This document shows positions 7,158 to 15,495 of a stretch of DNA of 64,000 nucleotides, piece after piece (within the stretch, counting starts at the first letter, position 1; each line of letters starts with the position of its first letter). This DNA is from Streptomyces sp. NBC_01431. GTDB taxonomy: Bacteria > Actinomycetota > Actinomycetes > Streptomycetales > Streptomycetaceae. Where the stretch lies: the NCBI RefSeq assembly GCF_036231355.1, contig NZ_CP109496.1, positions 7,688,001 to 7,752,000 on the forward strand. The letters are read 5' to 3'. Position numbers and translations under genes: made by a program. The notes beneath the pieces were generated by a model. That model worked only from the letters and a program-made list of their open reading frames with translations. It ran no database searches and was not told where the DNA came from.

Positions 7158-8873
7158 CTACTTGCCGGGCTCGATGCCCGCATCGCGCAGCAGTGAGGCG
7201 ATTGCGGCGAGGAAGGCGAGGGTGGCGCCGAAGGCGAACACCACGACGAGGCCGGAGTGGAAGGGCCCTGAGATCAGGGTCGGGAAGAACTCGTGGCCGG
7301 TCAGGGCGTGTTGCTGCGCCGCCGTCAGATGATGCAGGGCCCCGCTGGGCTGGAGCAGGTGCTGGATGGGGTTGACGCCCAACTGGGCTGCGAATAAGGA
7401 CGCCACTGGGGGAAGGTGGCCGATCTGGGTGCTGATGTCTGCCGGCACACCCTGCCCCTGCAGGCCGGTGCTGAGAGAGTGCGGAAGGCTGTCGGCCAGT
7501 CCGGCGATCATGAGGGAGAAGAACACGCCGATCGAGACGGCGGTGCCGGAGTTCTGGAAAGTGGCGCGCGTCCCCGAAGCCACGCCGCGCAGCTCCGTGG
7601 GCACGCTGCCCATGATCGACGAGGAGTTGGGGGAGGCGAACATCCCGCTGGCTATCCCGTTGATCGCGATCAGCATTGCGAAGATCCAGTAACTGAAGTT
7701 GATCGGCAGGACCATCAGGCCGAGGAAGCTGGCGCCGAACAGCGCCGCCCCGCCGGTGGCCAGGCCCCGGGAGCCGAGGCGATCCGACAGATAGCCCGAC
7801 ACCGGCCCTGCGGTGAGGAAGCCCGCGGTGAGCGGCAGCATGAAGATGCCCGCCCACAGCGGGGTGTCGACGTAGTCGTAGCCGTGCAGCGGTAGCCAGA
7901 TGCCCTGCAGCCAGATGACCAGGAAGAACTGCATGCCGCCGCGGCCGATCGAGATGGCGAGGCCGGCCAGGTTGCCGAAAGCGAAGGCCCGCCGGCGGAA
8001 CAGGCTCAGGTCGATCATGGGGGCCTCGAAGCGCCGCTCGATGACGACGAAAGCAGCCAGCAGCGCCAGCCCGCCGAAGATCAGCGTGTCGACCAGCGGG
8101 TTGGTCCACCCCATGGTGTGACCCTGGTACGGCTGCAGCCCGAAGGTGACGGCGATCAGGACCGCGCTGAGGCCCACCGCGAAGGTGATGTTGCCCCACC
8201 AGTCGATCCGGCCGCCCCCGCGCTGCCCGGTCTCGCGCAGGGTGCGGTACGCCCACACGGTGAAGAACACGCCGACCGGCACGTTCACCCAGAACACCGC
8301 GCGCCAGTCCCAGGCGGCCAGCAGACCCCCGGCGACCAGGCCGATGAACATGCCCGCCAGCCCCGCGACCTGGTTGATGCCCAGGGCGAAGCCGCGCTGC
8401 TCCCCGGGGAAGGCGTCGGTGAGGATCGCCGCCGAGTTGGCGGTCAGCATCGACCCGCCGGCGGCCTGGATCACCCGCCAGGCGATCAGCCACATCGCCG
8501 CGTGCCCTCCGTCGAAGGGGTCGAAGGACAGCAGGACCGAGGCGAAGGTGAAGACCGCGAAGCCGCTGTTGTAGATCCGGACCCGGCCGTACATGTCGCC
8601 CAGCCGGCCGACCGTGACCACCAGAACGGCCTGGACCAGCCGGTAACCCATGATCATCCACAGCAGGTACGCGATATTGCCCGGCGCGAGCGGATCGAGG
8701 TGGATGCCACGGAAGATCGCCGGCAGCGAGATCAGCACGATGGAGCCGTCCAGCGCGGACATGAAGACCGCGGCGGTCGTGTTCGTCAGAGCGGTCCACT
8801 TGTAGCGGTCCTCGGACGCCCGGCGAGGGGTGCGTATTCGGGAAAGAACTGTCATACGGGCTTGCTCCCTCAT
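7158..8873 (-). CDS. MFS drug exporter, DHA2 (14-TMS) type
   Basis: A 571-residue membrane protein. The MFS pattern includes FMSALDGSIVLISLPAI in TM1, the motif A-like loop GRLGDMYGRVRIY between TM2 and TM3, motif C-like GLAGMFIGLVAGGLL in TM5, and many further hydrophobic segments up to about residue 560. Length and the TM1 motif place it with the 14-helix drug:H+ antiporters. A hydrophilic loop of about 70 residues (LQGQGVPADISTQ onwards) sits before the last helix, as in EmrB-like actinobacterial exporters. It begins 13 bases after the marR gene, a classical arrangement in which the repressor controls its own exporter. Substrate cannot be inferred. Confidence 0.9.
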   Translation of the reverse strand: MREQARMTVLSRIRTPRRASEDRYKWTALTNTTAAVFMSALDGSIVLISLPAIFRGIHLDPLAPGNIAYLLWMIMGYRLVQAVLVVTVGRLGDMYGRVRIYNSGFAVFTFASVLLSFDPFDGGHAAMWLIAWRVIQAAGGSMLTANSAAILTDAFPGEQRGFALGINQVAGLAGMFIGLVAGGLLAAWDWRAVFWVNVPVGVFFTVWAYRTLRETGQRGGGRIDWWGNITFAVGLSAVLIAVTFGLQPYQGHTMGWTNPLVDTLIFGGLALLAAFVVIERRFEAPMIDLSLFRRRAFAFGNLAGLAISIGRGGMQFFLVIWLQGIWLPLHGYDYVDTPLWAGIFMLPLTAGFLTAGPVSGYLSDRLGSRGLATGGAALFGASFLGLMVLPINFSYWIFAMLIAINGIASGMFASPNSSSIMGSVPTELRGVASGTRATFQNSGTAVSIGVFFSLMIAGLADSLPHSLSTGLQGQGVPADISTQIGHLPPVASLFAAQLGVNPIQHLLQPSGALHHLTAAQQHALTGHEFFPTLISGPFHSGLVVVFAFGATLAFLAAIASLLRDAGIEPGK

Positions 8874-8886
8874 CGGCCGACAGGCG

Positions 8887-9327
8887 TCAGATACTCCGTG
8901 CGAGCCGCTCGAGCAGCGGTGCGACCGCGGCGAGCTGCTTCAGCTCGGCCCGGGTGAAGTCGCCACTGCTGAGGGCGCGGGAGAGGAGTTCGGCGCGCTC
9001 GTTGCGCTTGTCCTGCAGTGCCTGTCTGCCGGCCGCGGTCACCGACAGAACGACGCGCCTGCCGTCGTCGGGATCCCTGCGGCGCTCGACCAGCCCGCGC
9101 TCCTGCAGCACGGAGAGGGTCGCCCCCATGGCCTGCGCCGTGATCTGTGCCTCCCGGGCCAGCGCCGAGGAGGTGGTGGGGCCCGTGCGGTCCAGCCGGG
9201 ACAGGGCGCCGCGCTCGGGCATCGACAGGCCGCTCCCGGTCGGGATCTGGCGTACGCGCCGCACCAGCACGCTGATGCTCGCGAGGAGATCGGAGGCGAC
9301 TCCTTCGGAGTCCAGTTCGTCCATCAC
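8887..9327 (-). CDS. MarR-family transcriptional regulator
   Basis: The 146-residue protein carries a central winged helix: SMPERGALSRLDRTGPTTSSALAREAQITAQAMGATLSVLQERGLVERRRDPDDGRRVVLSVT, with the DxR wing. Terminal helices form the dimerisation region. It heads the operon with the MFS, isochorismatase-like and PEBP genes and is probably an autorepressor released by a ligand the pump exports. GTG 9327 and ATG 9324 are both possible starts; neither has a good ribosome site. A TATAAG box at 9347-9342 would leave only about 11 bases of leader, so the message may be nearly leaderless. Codon use matches its neighbours. Confidence 0.9.
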   Translation of the reverse strand: MMDELDSEGVASDLLASISVLVRRVRQIPTGSGLSMPERGALSRLDRTGPTTSSALAREAQITAQAMGATLSVLQERGLVERRRDPDDGRRVVLSVTAAGRQALQDKRNERAELLSRALSSGDFTRAELKQLAAVAPLLERLARSI

Positions 9328-9330
9328 AAT

Positions 9331-9360
9331 ACTAAAGCTAACTTATAAACCCGCCTTAGT
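9331..9360 (-). promoter_or_regulatory. marR operator/promoter region
   Basis: An AT-rich block unlike its surroundings holds a near-perfect inverted repeat, ACTAAAG (9331-9337) and CCTTAGT (9354-9360), enclosing TATAAG on the minus strand (9347-9342). Size and position suit a MarR-type operator over the promoter of the marR-MFS operon. Inference from layout only. Confidence 0.5.
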
Positions 9361-9528
9361 AAATTCCGGTGTGCCGTGCGTAGGTCGGTTACGGCTCCGC
9401 GGGATCGCACAGGCGTCGTCGGATCCTTCACTCGCCGGGCAGGATCGATCGAGCCGATTGGTCCATTGAAGGTCTCGGTCGCGCCTGACGTACTCCAAGG
9501 GGTGAGCGGGTTGACCAGGGAGGCACAT

Positions 9529-9548
9529 CCGTGGCCGTTCGGCCACGG
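9529..9548. terminator. strong GC hairpin in the intergenic region
   Basis: CCGTGGCC (9529-9536) and GGCCACGG (9541-9548) form an eight-base-pair stem with loop GTTC. It lies in the 9361-9753 gap, which holds no other gene I can support apart from the right copy of the 13-bp repeat at 9578. Confidence 0.4.
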
Positions 9549-9577
9549 ACTGGCCATTGCTCCTGTGATTCGGCCAC

Positions 9578-9590
9578 GGGATTTGAGATC
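9578..9590 (-). repeat. inverted repeat, right copy
   Basis: GGGATTTGAGATC is the exact reverse complement of 5656-5668. Together the two copies bracket the MarR operon. Confidence 0.4.
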
Positions 9591-9753
9591 CCAGAGGATC
9601 TCCGATCAGAGAGTTCGTGGAGTTTTTATATGTCTAGTCCTGTTTGGTCGGGTGTGATCAGTTTTGGCCTGGTTACTTCTCTGAACCACTGAGCAACGAT
9701 CACCGGGTCCGACGGCACTCCGGAGGGGCGCTGGGGCCACCGCTGGGAGTGCC

Positions 9754-10554
9754 GTGACGCCCCGATACTCTCCTCGGATGAGCGGTACCGCGGAGATCGT
9801 GGACATTCCGGAGTACGTGGACTTCGAGCTGGTCGCGGGTGAGCAACTCGCCCGCGAACCGGCCTTTTGGCTTGCCCACCTGCTGGTGACGATGGGGGAC
9901 TGCTCGGCGGACGCGGAAGAGTACGGTGTCGCGCAGTCGGCGTACGAGGCAATGCTGGATCGCCTCAGCGATGCCGAGCAGCCGTGGCCGGTGATCCGCG
10001 TGCCTTTTGGCGGCGGACACACAGCCTTCGCCGTGTACGCCAACTTCGAGGACGAGAGCACCGTCGAGTTCGCCGTACGCCACCCGGCATGGGATCGCCT
10101 CGGACATCTGGGGGAGTGCGGGCCCGAGTCGGCCGGCCCCGGACTGTCCTGGGCAGAGCTGACTGTCATCGCCGCGAGCCTGCCGGAGAGCGCGTCGGAC
10201 CTCGATGGTCTCGTCGATCAGGCACAGCGCCTGCTCCTCCTGCTGCCCATGCTCGGAGACCCAGCCACTCCAGAGGAGGCGTGGGCTGTCGTGGCTCGGG
10301 CCCTCTCCCGCTGCGGAATACCAGGAGACGTGGCTCCCCGGTTCGCGCGGGAACTGCTCGGGACTGATGCGGACGATCGGCGTGTGGAACCGTTCTGGAC
10401 GGTTGCCGTGGACAATCCGGTGCCCGTCTGTTCCTCCCAGTACAGCCCGCGCCAAGTCCCGATCGCCCTTGGTATCACCCTGAATCAGGCCCAGGCCCTG
10501 GCCGACGCGCTCCGCGGCGACGGCCAGTCATCTTATGAGCTTGATTGGACGTAG
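9754..10554 (+). CDS. hypothetical protein
   Basis: A soluble protein of up to 266 residues with normal actinomycete codon use and no transmembrane segment. It is acidic, Trp/Ala rich, with segments such as YVDFELVAGEQLAREPAFWLAH and VIRVPFGGGHTAFAVYANFE. I do not recognise a family. GTG 9754 follows GGGAG (9745-9749) by four bases; ATG 9778 (MSGTAEIV) is the alternative start and would give 258 residues. It stands alone, with the hairpin at 9529 upstream and a palindromic gap downstream. It could be a SUKH/SMI1-like or immunity-type protein, but no motif proves it. Confidence 0.6.
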   Translation: MTPRYSPRMSGTAEIVDIPEYVDFELVAGEQLAREPAFWLAHLLVTMGDCSADAEEYGVAQSAYEAMLDRLSDAEQPWPVIRVPFGGGHTAFAVYANFEDESTVEFAVRHPAWDRLGHLGECGPESAGPGLSWAELTVIAASLPESASDLDGLVDQAQRLLLLLPMLGDPATPEEAWAVVARALSRCGIPGDVAPRFARELLGTDADDRRVEPFWTVAVDNPVPVCSSQYSPRQVPIALGITLNQAQALADALRGDGQSSYELDWT

Positions 10555-10671
10555 TCACGAGCGCTCAGCGTCGTTAAGGGACCCAGTACGAGAGCCGGCA
10601 CTCTGTCGTCCGCGCCTCCACCCACGCCTGGTACGCGGCCGGTCTAGGTTCCGCAGTTTCGTGAGCAATTC

Positions 10672-10685
10672 CTCGTGATCACGAG
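10672..10685. promoter_or_regulatory. perfect 14-bp palindrome
   Basis: CTCGTGATCACGAG is a perfect palindrome. A related half-site, CGTGATCATG, follows about 15 bases later (near 10704). It lies in the 287-base gap between the hypothetical gene and the convergent SDR gene, so it may be an operator for something lost or a protein-binding site. No gene is visible in this gap. Confidence 0.35.
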
Positions 10686-10841
10686 CACCGATCGAGCATT
10701 TCCGCGTGATCATGGGCAGTCGTGACGTTCAGTGGCTGTTCGCTCGTCACTGCTTTCGGACCGGAGGTCGAAGCGCGTGGCCTTCGTGGGGTGACACCGC
10801 GACGAACGTGTCCGGCGCCAATCTCCGAGGGGTGCCTGCCG

Positions 10842-11624
10842 TCAGGCGCCGGCTCCGCCATCCACGGGGAGCACCGCGCCAGTCACCATCGAGGCACGGT
10901 CGCTGAGCAGCCACGCGGCGGCCTCCGCGACCTCGCGCGGCTCCGCCATCCGCCCCAGCGGGACTGACTTGGTCACCTGCGCCTTGATGCCGGGGGTCGA
11001 CGCCTCCCACGCATCGATCATCTCGGTGTCGGTGCCGCCCGGGGCAATGCCATTGACGCGGATACCGTCACGGGCCCAGCTCACCGCGGCGGTCTCGGTG
11101 AGACTGTTGAGCGCCCGCTTCATCGCGCCGTACGCCGGCAGGGCCGGGTTCGCGCGGCGGCTGCCGATGCTCGACGTGTTGACGATGGCGCCACCGCCGC
11201 CACGCCGCATGAGGGCCGCCTGCGCGTTCATGGCCGTCCAGTGCGCACGGAAGTTCACGGCGAACTGCTCGTCGATGTCCTCGTCGCTGGTGGTGTCGAG
11301 CGGACCGGGATGCTGGATCGCCGCACCGTTGTTGAAGGCACCGTCCAACCTTCCGTGCAGTTCCTCGACCCGGTCAACGGCCGCGCGAATACTCACGCGG
11401 TCGGCGAGGTCCATGGGGACAGCGTGTGCGATGCCGCCTTCCGCATGAAGGTCGGCGACGAGCTCATCGAGGGCGCTGGTCCCACGAGCCGCGAGGACTG
11501 CCGCCGCTCCCTCGCGAGCGAAGAGCCTGGCCGCCGCGGCGCCGATGCCACGGCTGGCGCCGGTGATGAAGACGACCTTGCCGGCGAGCAGACCAACAGG
11601 GGGGAAGTCCTTGGAATTCGTCAT
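10842..11624 (-). CDS. SDR-family NAD(P)-dependent oxidoreductase
   Basis: A classical short-chain dehydrogenase of 260 residues: cofactor loop TGASRGIG near residue 21, a FNNGAA strand end equivalent to NNAG, catalytic Ser in IVNTSSIGS and the catalytic YGAMK (Y-x3-K). The C-terminus has the usual RMAEPREVAEAAAWLLSD ... VTGAVLPVDGG pattern, so the enzyme is complete. The A-R after the first strand suggests NADP preference. It is transcribed divergently from the XRE/MmyB-type regulator at 11711 with an 86-base gap, a common pair in Streptomyces where the regulator controls the reductase. Substrate unknown. Confidence 0.9.
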   Translation of the reverse strand: MTNSKDFPPVGLLAGKVVFITGASRGIGAAAARLFAREGAAAVLAARGTSALDELVADLHAEGGIAHAVPMDLADRVSIRAAVDRVEELHGRLDGAFNNGAAIQHPGPLDTTSDEDIDEQFAVNFRAHWTAMNAQAALMRRGGGGAIVNTSSIGSRRANPALPAYGAMKRALNSLTETAAVSWARDGIRVNGIAPGGTDTEMIDAWEASTPGIKAQVTKSVPLGRMAEPREVAEAAAWLLSDRASMVTGAVLPVDGGAGA

Positions 11625-11656
11625 GACAACAGTCTTGGACCGGCGGCCGCACCGGA

Positions 11657-11673
11657 TACAGGCACAAGCTGTA
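11657..11673. promoter_or_regulatory. candidate operator between SDR and XRE regulator
   Basis: TACAG (11657-11661) and CTGTA (11669-11673) form an inverted repeat with a seven-base spacer in the short divergent promoter region. Position suggests the binding site of the adjacent regulator. Confidence 0.35.
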
Positions 11674-11710
11674 CCAGGATCCGCCGGCGTGCTCCAGACA
11701 CACTGGGTTC

Positions 11711-12562
11711 ATGGACAAGCAGGAGCTGGGCGCGTTCCTCCGCAGCCGCCGCGAGCGGCTCCAGCCGCAGGACGTCGGTCTGCCTGTCGGACCGCGCCGA
11801 CGAACCCCCGGGCTCCGCCGCGAGGAGACGGCGGTCCTCGCGCACATCTCCACTGAGTACTACGTCCGGCTGGAGCAGGGCCGCGCCCCCCGGCCGTCGG
11901 GCGAGGTTCTCGCCGGGATCGCGAGCGCACTGCGTCTCACTGACGCCGAGACCGACCATCTCCACGTCCTCGCGGGCACCGCGCCGACCCGGAACAGGCG
12001 ACACAGCAAGGATGTGCGGCCGAGCATCCTCGCACTCCTGGAACGGCTGCCGCAGACGGCCGGCATCGTCGTGTCCGCCACGTTCGAGGTGCTTGCCTGG
12101 AACGACCTCGCCGCCGCCCTCATGGAGGACTTCGCGGCCATCACCCCCGAAGAACGCAACCTGGCCCGCCGCGCCTTCCTCGGCGCGGACCGCCCCGGCC
12201 GTCCCGTGTACGGCGTGTCCGACGTTTCCGAGTTCCGGCTCCATGTCGTGAGCGAGCTGCGCGCCACCGTGGCCCGCTTTCCGACGGATCCCGAGGTGCT
12301 CGTCCTCGTCGACGAACTCCGCGACGGCTGCCCGGACTTCGCCCGCCTGTGGGAGCGACACGACGTGCAAGCCGCCCCGACGCTTACCAAGACCTTCCAC
12401 CACCCGGTCGTGGGCCCGGTCACCGTGAACTGCGACAACCTCGCTCTCACCGACCGCGACCAGCACCTGGTGCTCTACAGCGCACCGCTGGGATCACCCG
12501 ACGCCGAGGCGCTGGCCCTGCTGAACGTGCTGGGTACTGATGCCATCGACTACAGGTTGTAG
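11711..12562 (+). CDS. XRE-family regulator with MmyB-like ligand-binding domain
   Basis: The N-terminal helix-turn-helix (residues 1-75) contains LGAFLRSRRERLQPQDVGLP, then TPGLRREETAVLAHISTEYYVRLEQGR, the recognition-helix pattern of MmyB regulators. Residues 100-270 form the MmyB ligand-binding domain with VLAWNDLAAALM and KTFHHPVVGPVTVNCDNLAL. Such regulators sit beside a divergent oxidoreductase gene and control it, as with the SDR here. MmyB domains have been shown to bind fatty-acid-like ligands in Streptomyces. A paralogue with the same layout is encoded at 56847-57755. 283 residues is normal for the family. Confidence 0.9.
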   Translation: MDKQELGAFLRSRRERLQPQDVGLPVGPRRRTPGLRREETAVLAHISTEYYVRLEQGRAPRPSGEVLAGIASALRLTDAETDHLHVLAGTAPTRNRRHSKDVRPSILALLERLPQTAGIVVSATFEVLAWNDLAAALMEDFAAITPEERNLARRAFLGADRPGRPVYGVSDVSEFRLHVVSELRATVARFPTDPEVLVLVDELRDGCPDFARLWERHDVQAAPTLTKTFHHPVVGPVTVNCDNLALTDRDQHLVLYSAPLGSPDAEALALLNVLGTDAIDYRL

Positions 12563-12639
12563 CGAGTACCCCAACCTACAGCGCCAAAAGCGACCCGCAC
12601 ATGTGCACAACGCGCCAGCCATCAACTGCGTGACCACGC

Positions 12640-12800
12640 CTGCCGCCCCTCACTCGAGGGGTGACGACCACGGCATCGCAGTGGTCAGCTGCTGCAGCAG
12701 CCCGCCTTCGCCGGTCAGCTGCAGACCCTCGCTCCGGGCCTGCGCGACGAGCTGGCGATGAGCTTCTGCTCGACCGTCGCGGCATCCAGCGACGGTTCCG
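12640..12800 (-). pseudogene. IS256-family transposase N-terminal remnant
   Basis: One minus-strand frame reads HRQLVAQARSEGLQLTGEGG followed by LLQQLT (about 12762-12685), the hallmark N-terminal sequence of IS256/Mutator transposases, which normally continues into LESALEGE. The match then breaks down and there is no DDE core. Only a scrap remains. Confidence 0.5.
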
Positions 12801-12864
12801 CCTGGTCATCGACGGTCACGGACTTGGTCACGGTGTGAGTCGCTTGATGTCTCTTCCATGATCA

Positions 12865-13335
12865 TCAATCACACCGGTGAGAGGGGCACCCGTCGAACGA
12901 GGCAGGGTCTGTACGCGTTCCGTCCAGAAGGACGAAGTCCGGGTCGTGCGCGCGCAGCGTCTTCAGTAGGCCCGGCGCCTGCTCGGCGAGCAAACCGGTG
13001 ACCGCGGTGACGTAGGCGCCTGCGGTGTCGACGGATATCCCGAAGGCCGTGGCGATACGGGCGAGAGTGTCGTGGCGACGCAGATACCCGAGTGCGCCCA
13101 ACGCACGGCGGTGCGGCGGGAGTTTGCACCGCCGGTCACTCTCACGGGTGACGATGAGCATCGTGACCCACTCGACCAGGGCGTGAGGCAGGTCGAGTGA
13201 GGCTGGATGCGGAACCAACAGGGCTCCCGCGCTGCGGAGTTGAGAACACCTCTCTCAACGGCACGGCAGCCCTGTCGTTGCGCACCCCGACCCCACACCA
13301 CTCCGTCACCCGATCAGGCGCCACGCTGAAAACGC
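12865..13335 (-). pseudogene. IS5-like transposase remnant (copy A) with its left end
   Basis: The minus-strand frame 13218-12865 gives LDLPHALVEWVTMLIVTRES, then HRRALGALGYLRRHDTLARI, then GISVDTAGAYVTAVTGLLAE and FVLLDGT, the N-terminal helix-turn-helix part of an IS5-group transposase. It ends before the DDE residues. The DNA upstream to about 13335 (with GATCGGGTGACG) is similar to DNA at 18225-18350, which also leads into an N-terminal transposase scrap. Both are therefore left ends of related elements, in opposite orientation. Confidence 0.6.
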
Positions 13336-13341
13336 CCATGG

Positions 13342-13461
13342 ATTGAGCAGTGGAACCAGGACCCCAAACCCTTCACCTGGACCAAGACCGCTGACGAGAT
13401 CCTCAACTCCCTCGCCGACTAGCTCACCAAAATCAACCCACCAACCACCCATATATGAAAG
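13342..13461 (+). pseudogene. IS630-family transposase C-terminal remnant
   Basis: The frame reads IEQWNQDPKPFTWTKTADEI then LNSLAD, stop (TAG 13420), LTKINPP. The W-x-K-T-A-D-E-I pattern is the C-terminal tail of IS630-group transposases. An in-frame stop and absence of the catalytic core show it is a relic. Bases 13462-13750 show nothing recognisable. Confidence 0.55.
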
Positions 13462-13750
13462 CTACTCAGACCGTGTCCTACATGGTCAGTTGAGCGTTGT
13501 CCTGGCATGGGGAGTGGGCGGTGGGGATGGATTGTTCCCGGTTGTCTGCCGCTTCGACCAGCAGGGCGGTGTCTGCAGGGCCGCCATTTCCGGCGCATCA
13601 CACTAGGAACCGCCTTCTCGCCGAGTGCTCTTGGGCCGGAAGCACTCAGCCGACTCTGCGGGGAACTCGGTCCCTTGAGTCCCGTCGGCCGCGGGCGAGA
13701 ATGCCCGACCCGGGCCCTGCATCCGGCCAGCGCATCTCACCAGGATCCTG

Positions 13751-14740
13751 TTACGCGCTCTTGGCGGCGTCCACTTCCTGCTTCTCCTTGCGCTGAGCGT
13801 CCTGCAGTCGCTGAGCCTGCCTCACGATGATTTCTTGCTGATACGCAGCGCTGACCAGCGCGATGGTCTGCAAGTACTGAGTCTGGCGCTTGCACGTGAC
13901 ATCCGCGACGGCCACGGCGATCTCAGCGGGGGACGGCGGGGGCAGTGTCGCTCCTGGCGGAGTGGGCAGTCCTCGGCCGAGAAGACTCCGGTCGTGCGCG
14001 GGCGCTGCCGGATCTGGGTAGTCGAAGCCGGCGCTCTTCATGCAGGCACTCCACTTGGAGGTCACCGACTTGACGCGGCTGTCCCGGTGAGCGGCGCTGA
14101 GCGCCTCTGATCGGAGGTCCTGCAGAAGCACGAAAAGCGCCATCTCGGCGTCGCCGCCGAGCTTTTTATGCGCCTCGCCTTGGCATCCAATCTGACCTGT
14201 CTTAGGGTTATCAAAGTAGGCCTGTGACACCGCCTGAGTGATCTTTTCGCTGTCTTTTGGCTGGGACGTAGACGCAGCGAAGCTGACTGGATCCCGATAG
14301 CCGAAACTCTTGGCGCCGGCCATGTCGATCACCCCGTAGAGGACGAATGGCGCGGGTGGCTGTGGTCCGGTATTCCGCACAAGAGACGGGGGAAGCTCAA
14401 ACCCCTTGCTTCGCATGCACTGCTGCGCGAGCGCAGTCTCAGCATGCGCAATCACTGCCTTATCATCTGCCGAGTCATACAAATCCAGCGGCAGAGTCAT
14501 GGAACCGTCAGGTCTGATGACTGCGCCGCCGTCTTTAAAATTGATCGACTTGGCGGGATCGCCACTGGGTTCCGTGATAAGCGATGGAATCGAAGGCTCT
14601 GGCCCAGAGATATCGGGGAGGGCGTAATTTTGGGTGGATTTCCCCCCTGTGGAATTCACAGAACTACTGCATCCTCCGATCGCAGCAATGGTCATCAGTA
14701 CCACGCCCGCCACCTGCACAGGCCTAGATTTACGGATCAC
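13751..14740 (-). CDS. secreted lipoprotein of unknown function
   Basis: The 329-residue product starts with basic residues and a hydrophobic stretch ending in the lipobox IAAIGGC (Cys 24), so it should be exported and lipid-anchored. The mature part has two spaced similar motifs, QQCMRSKGFELP and SACMKSAGFDYP, each preceded by Trp or Gln-rich helix, suggesting a duplicated fold; a third Cys lies in GQIGCQGEAHKK and a fourth in ADVTCKRQ. The C-terminus is a charged coiled-coil-like helix. This resembles a widespread, uncharacterised actinobacterial lipoprotein family. Base composition is less GC-rich than neighbouring genes and the gene sits among IS remnants, so acquisition by transfer is likely. 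The GTG start has a poor ribosome site. Confidence 0.7.
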   Translation of the reverse strand: MIRKSRPVQVAGVVLMTIAAIGGCSSSVNSTGGKSTQNYALPDISGPEPSIPSLITEPSGDPAKSINFKDGGAVIRPDGSMTLPLDLYDSADDKAVIAHAETALAQQCMRSKGFELPPSLVRNTGPQPPAPFVLYGVIDMAGAKSFGYRDPVSFAASTSQPKDSEKITQAVSQAYFDNPKTGQIGCQGEAHKKLGGDAEMALFVLLQDLRSEALSAAHRDSRVKSVTSKWSACMKSAGFDYPDPAAPAHDRSLLGRGLPTPPGATLPPPSPAEIAVAVADVTCKRQTQYLQTIALVSAAYQQEIIVRQAQRLQDAQRKEKQEVDAAKSA

Positions 14741-14889
14741 TAATATATCCCACTCGAGGCGATAGTTGATTTAATAGCGGTCTTCGGTGTGTGGGGCGGT
14801 GCTACTGCTGTTCCAGCAATGGGACGGGGCCTCGATGGACTTCCTCGTGCAGGCGCCAAGTCGGTCATGGGGGTGAGGAAAGGTCGCGA

Positions 14890-15260
14890 ACTGCATCAGG
14901 CCTGAGAGGTTCCTTCGATGGGTGCGGAAACAAGCGCCTGAACCGTCCTTATGGTCGTTGTTCCGGAACTGCCCCGTCAGTACGGAAAGCTGGCGGGGAG
15001 TGCTGGACGGTCTCGTGGCCACCGGCGGAAAGGGGCTGCTTAGCGGAGGATTAGTGCGGACGGATTCCATCCATGTGCTGTCGTTATCGCACTACCAGAA
15101 CTGACGGGAACTGGCCGAAGATTGCCCGAAGGCAGAGCTGGATGCGGTGGGGCAGCCCCGCCGAGCCGGACTGGCTAAGCATCCAAGCGCTGCTGTATCG
15201 GTCAAGGCACCGCCCAGGCCGGATCGACGACCCCCGCGTTCTCAAGTTCCGGAGCAGGCA
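14890..15260 (+). pseudogene. IS1182-like transposase remnant
   Basis: The piece VLDGLVATGGKGLLSGGLVRTDSIHVLS resembles the IS1182 segment that contains the first catalytic Asp (RTDSTHVL), preceded by a Leu-rich stretch. Downstream matches such as PDWLS occur only in other frames. Several frameshifts and stops are needed to follow it. Bases 15261-15495 hold no gene I can support. Confidence 0.4.
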
Positions 15261-15495
15261 TGGGAGGCCGGCGGATGGATCACCGCGGGCGGCATCAGCC
15301 GGTGGACGTGGTCACAGTGGCCAAGCAGCCCGACAGAAGGCATGCCGGAAGCCGTGCCCGGCCCGCCGACACGCCTCTTGCCTGCGCCCCGGGGCAGCCT
15401 GTACCGCGCTTCGCCCCGTCGCAGGGCGACGGGGCGAAGCGTTGGTATCCGACCTAGCCGACGGCGCCAGGTATTGGGCGGCGCCTACCCATCAA

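Noticed and set aside
7123..8799. 558-residue frame overlapping the MFS gene in another minus-strand frame
   Set aside because: Arg-rich product without membrane segments; the other frame gives a perfect MFS protein.
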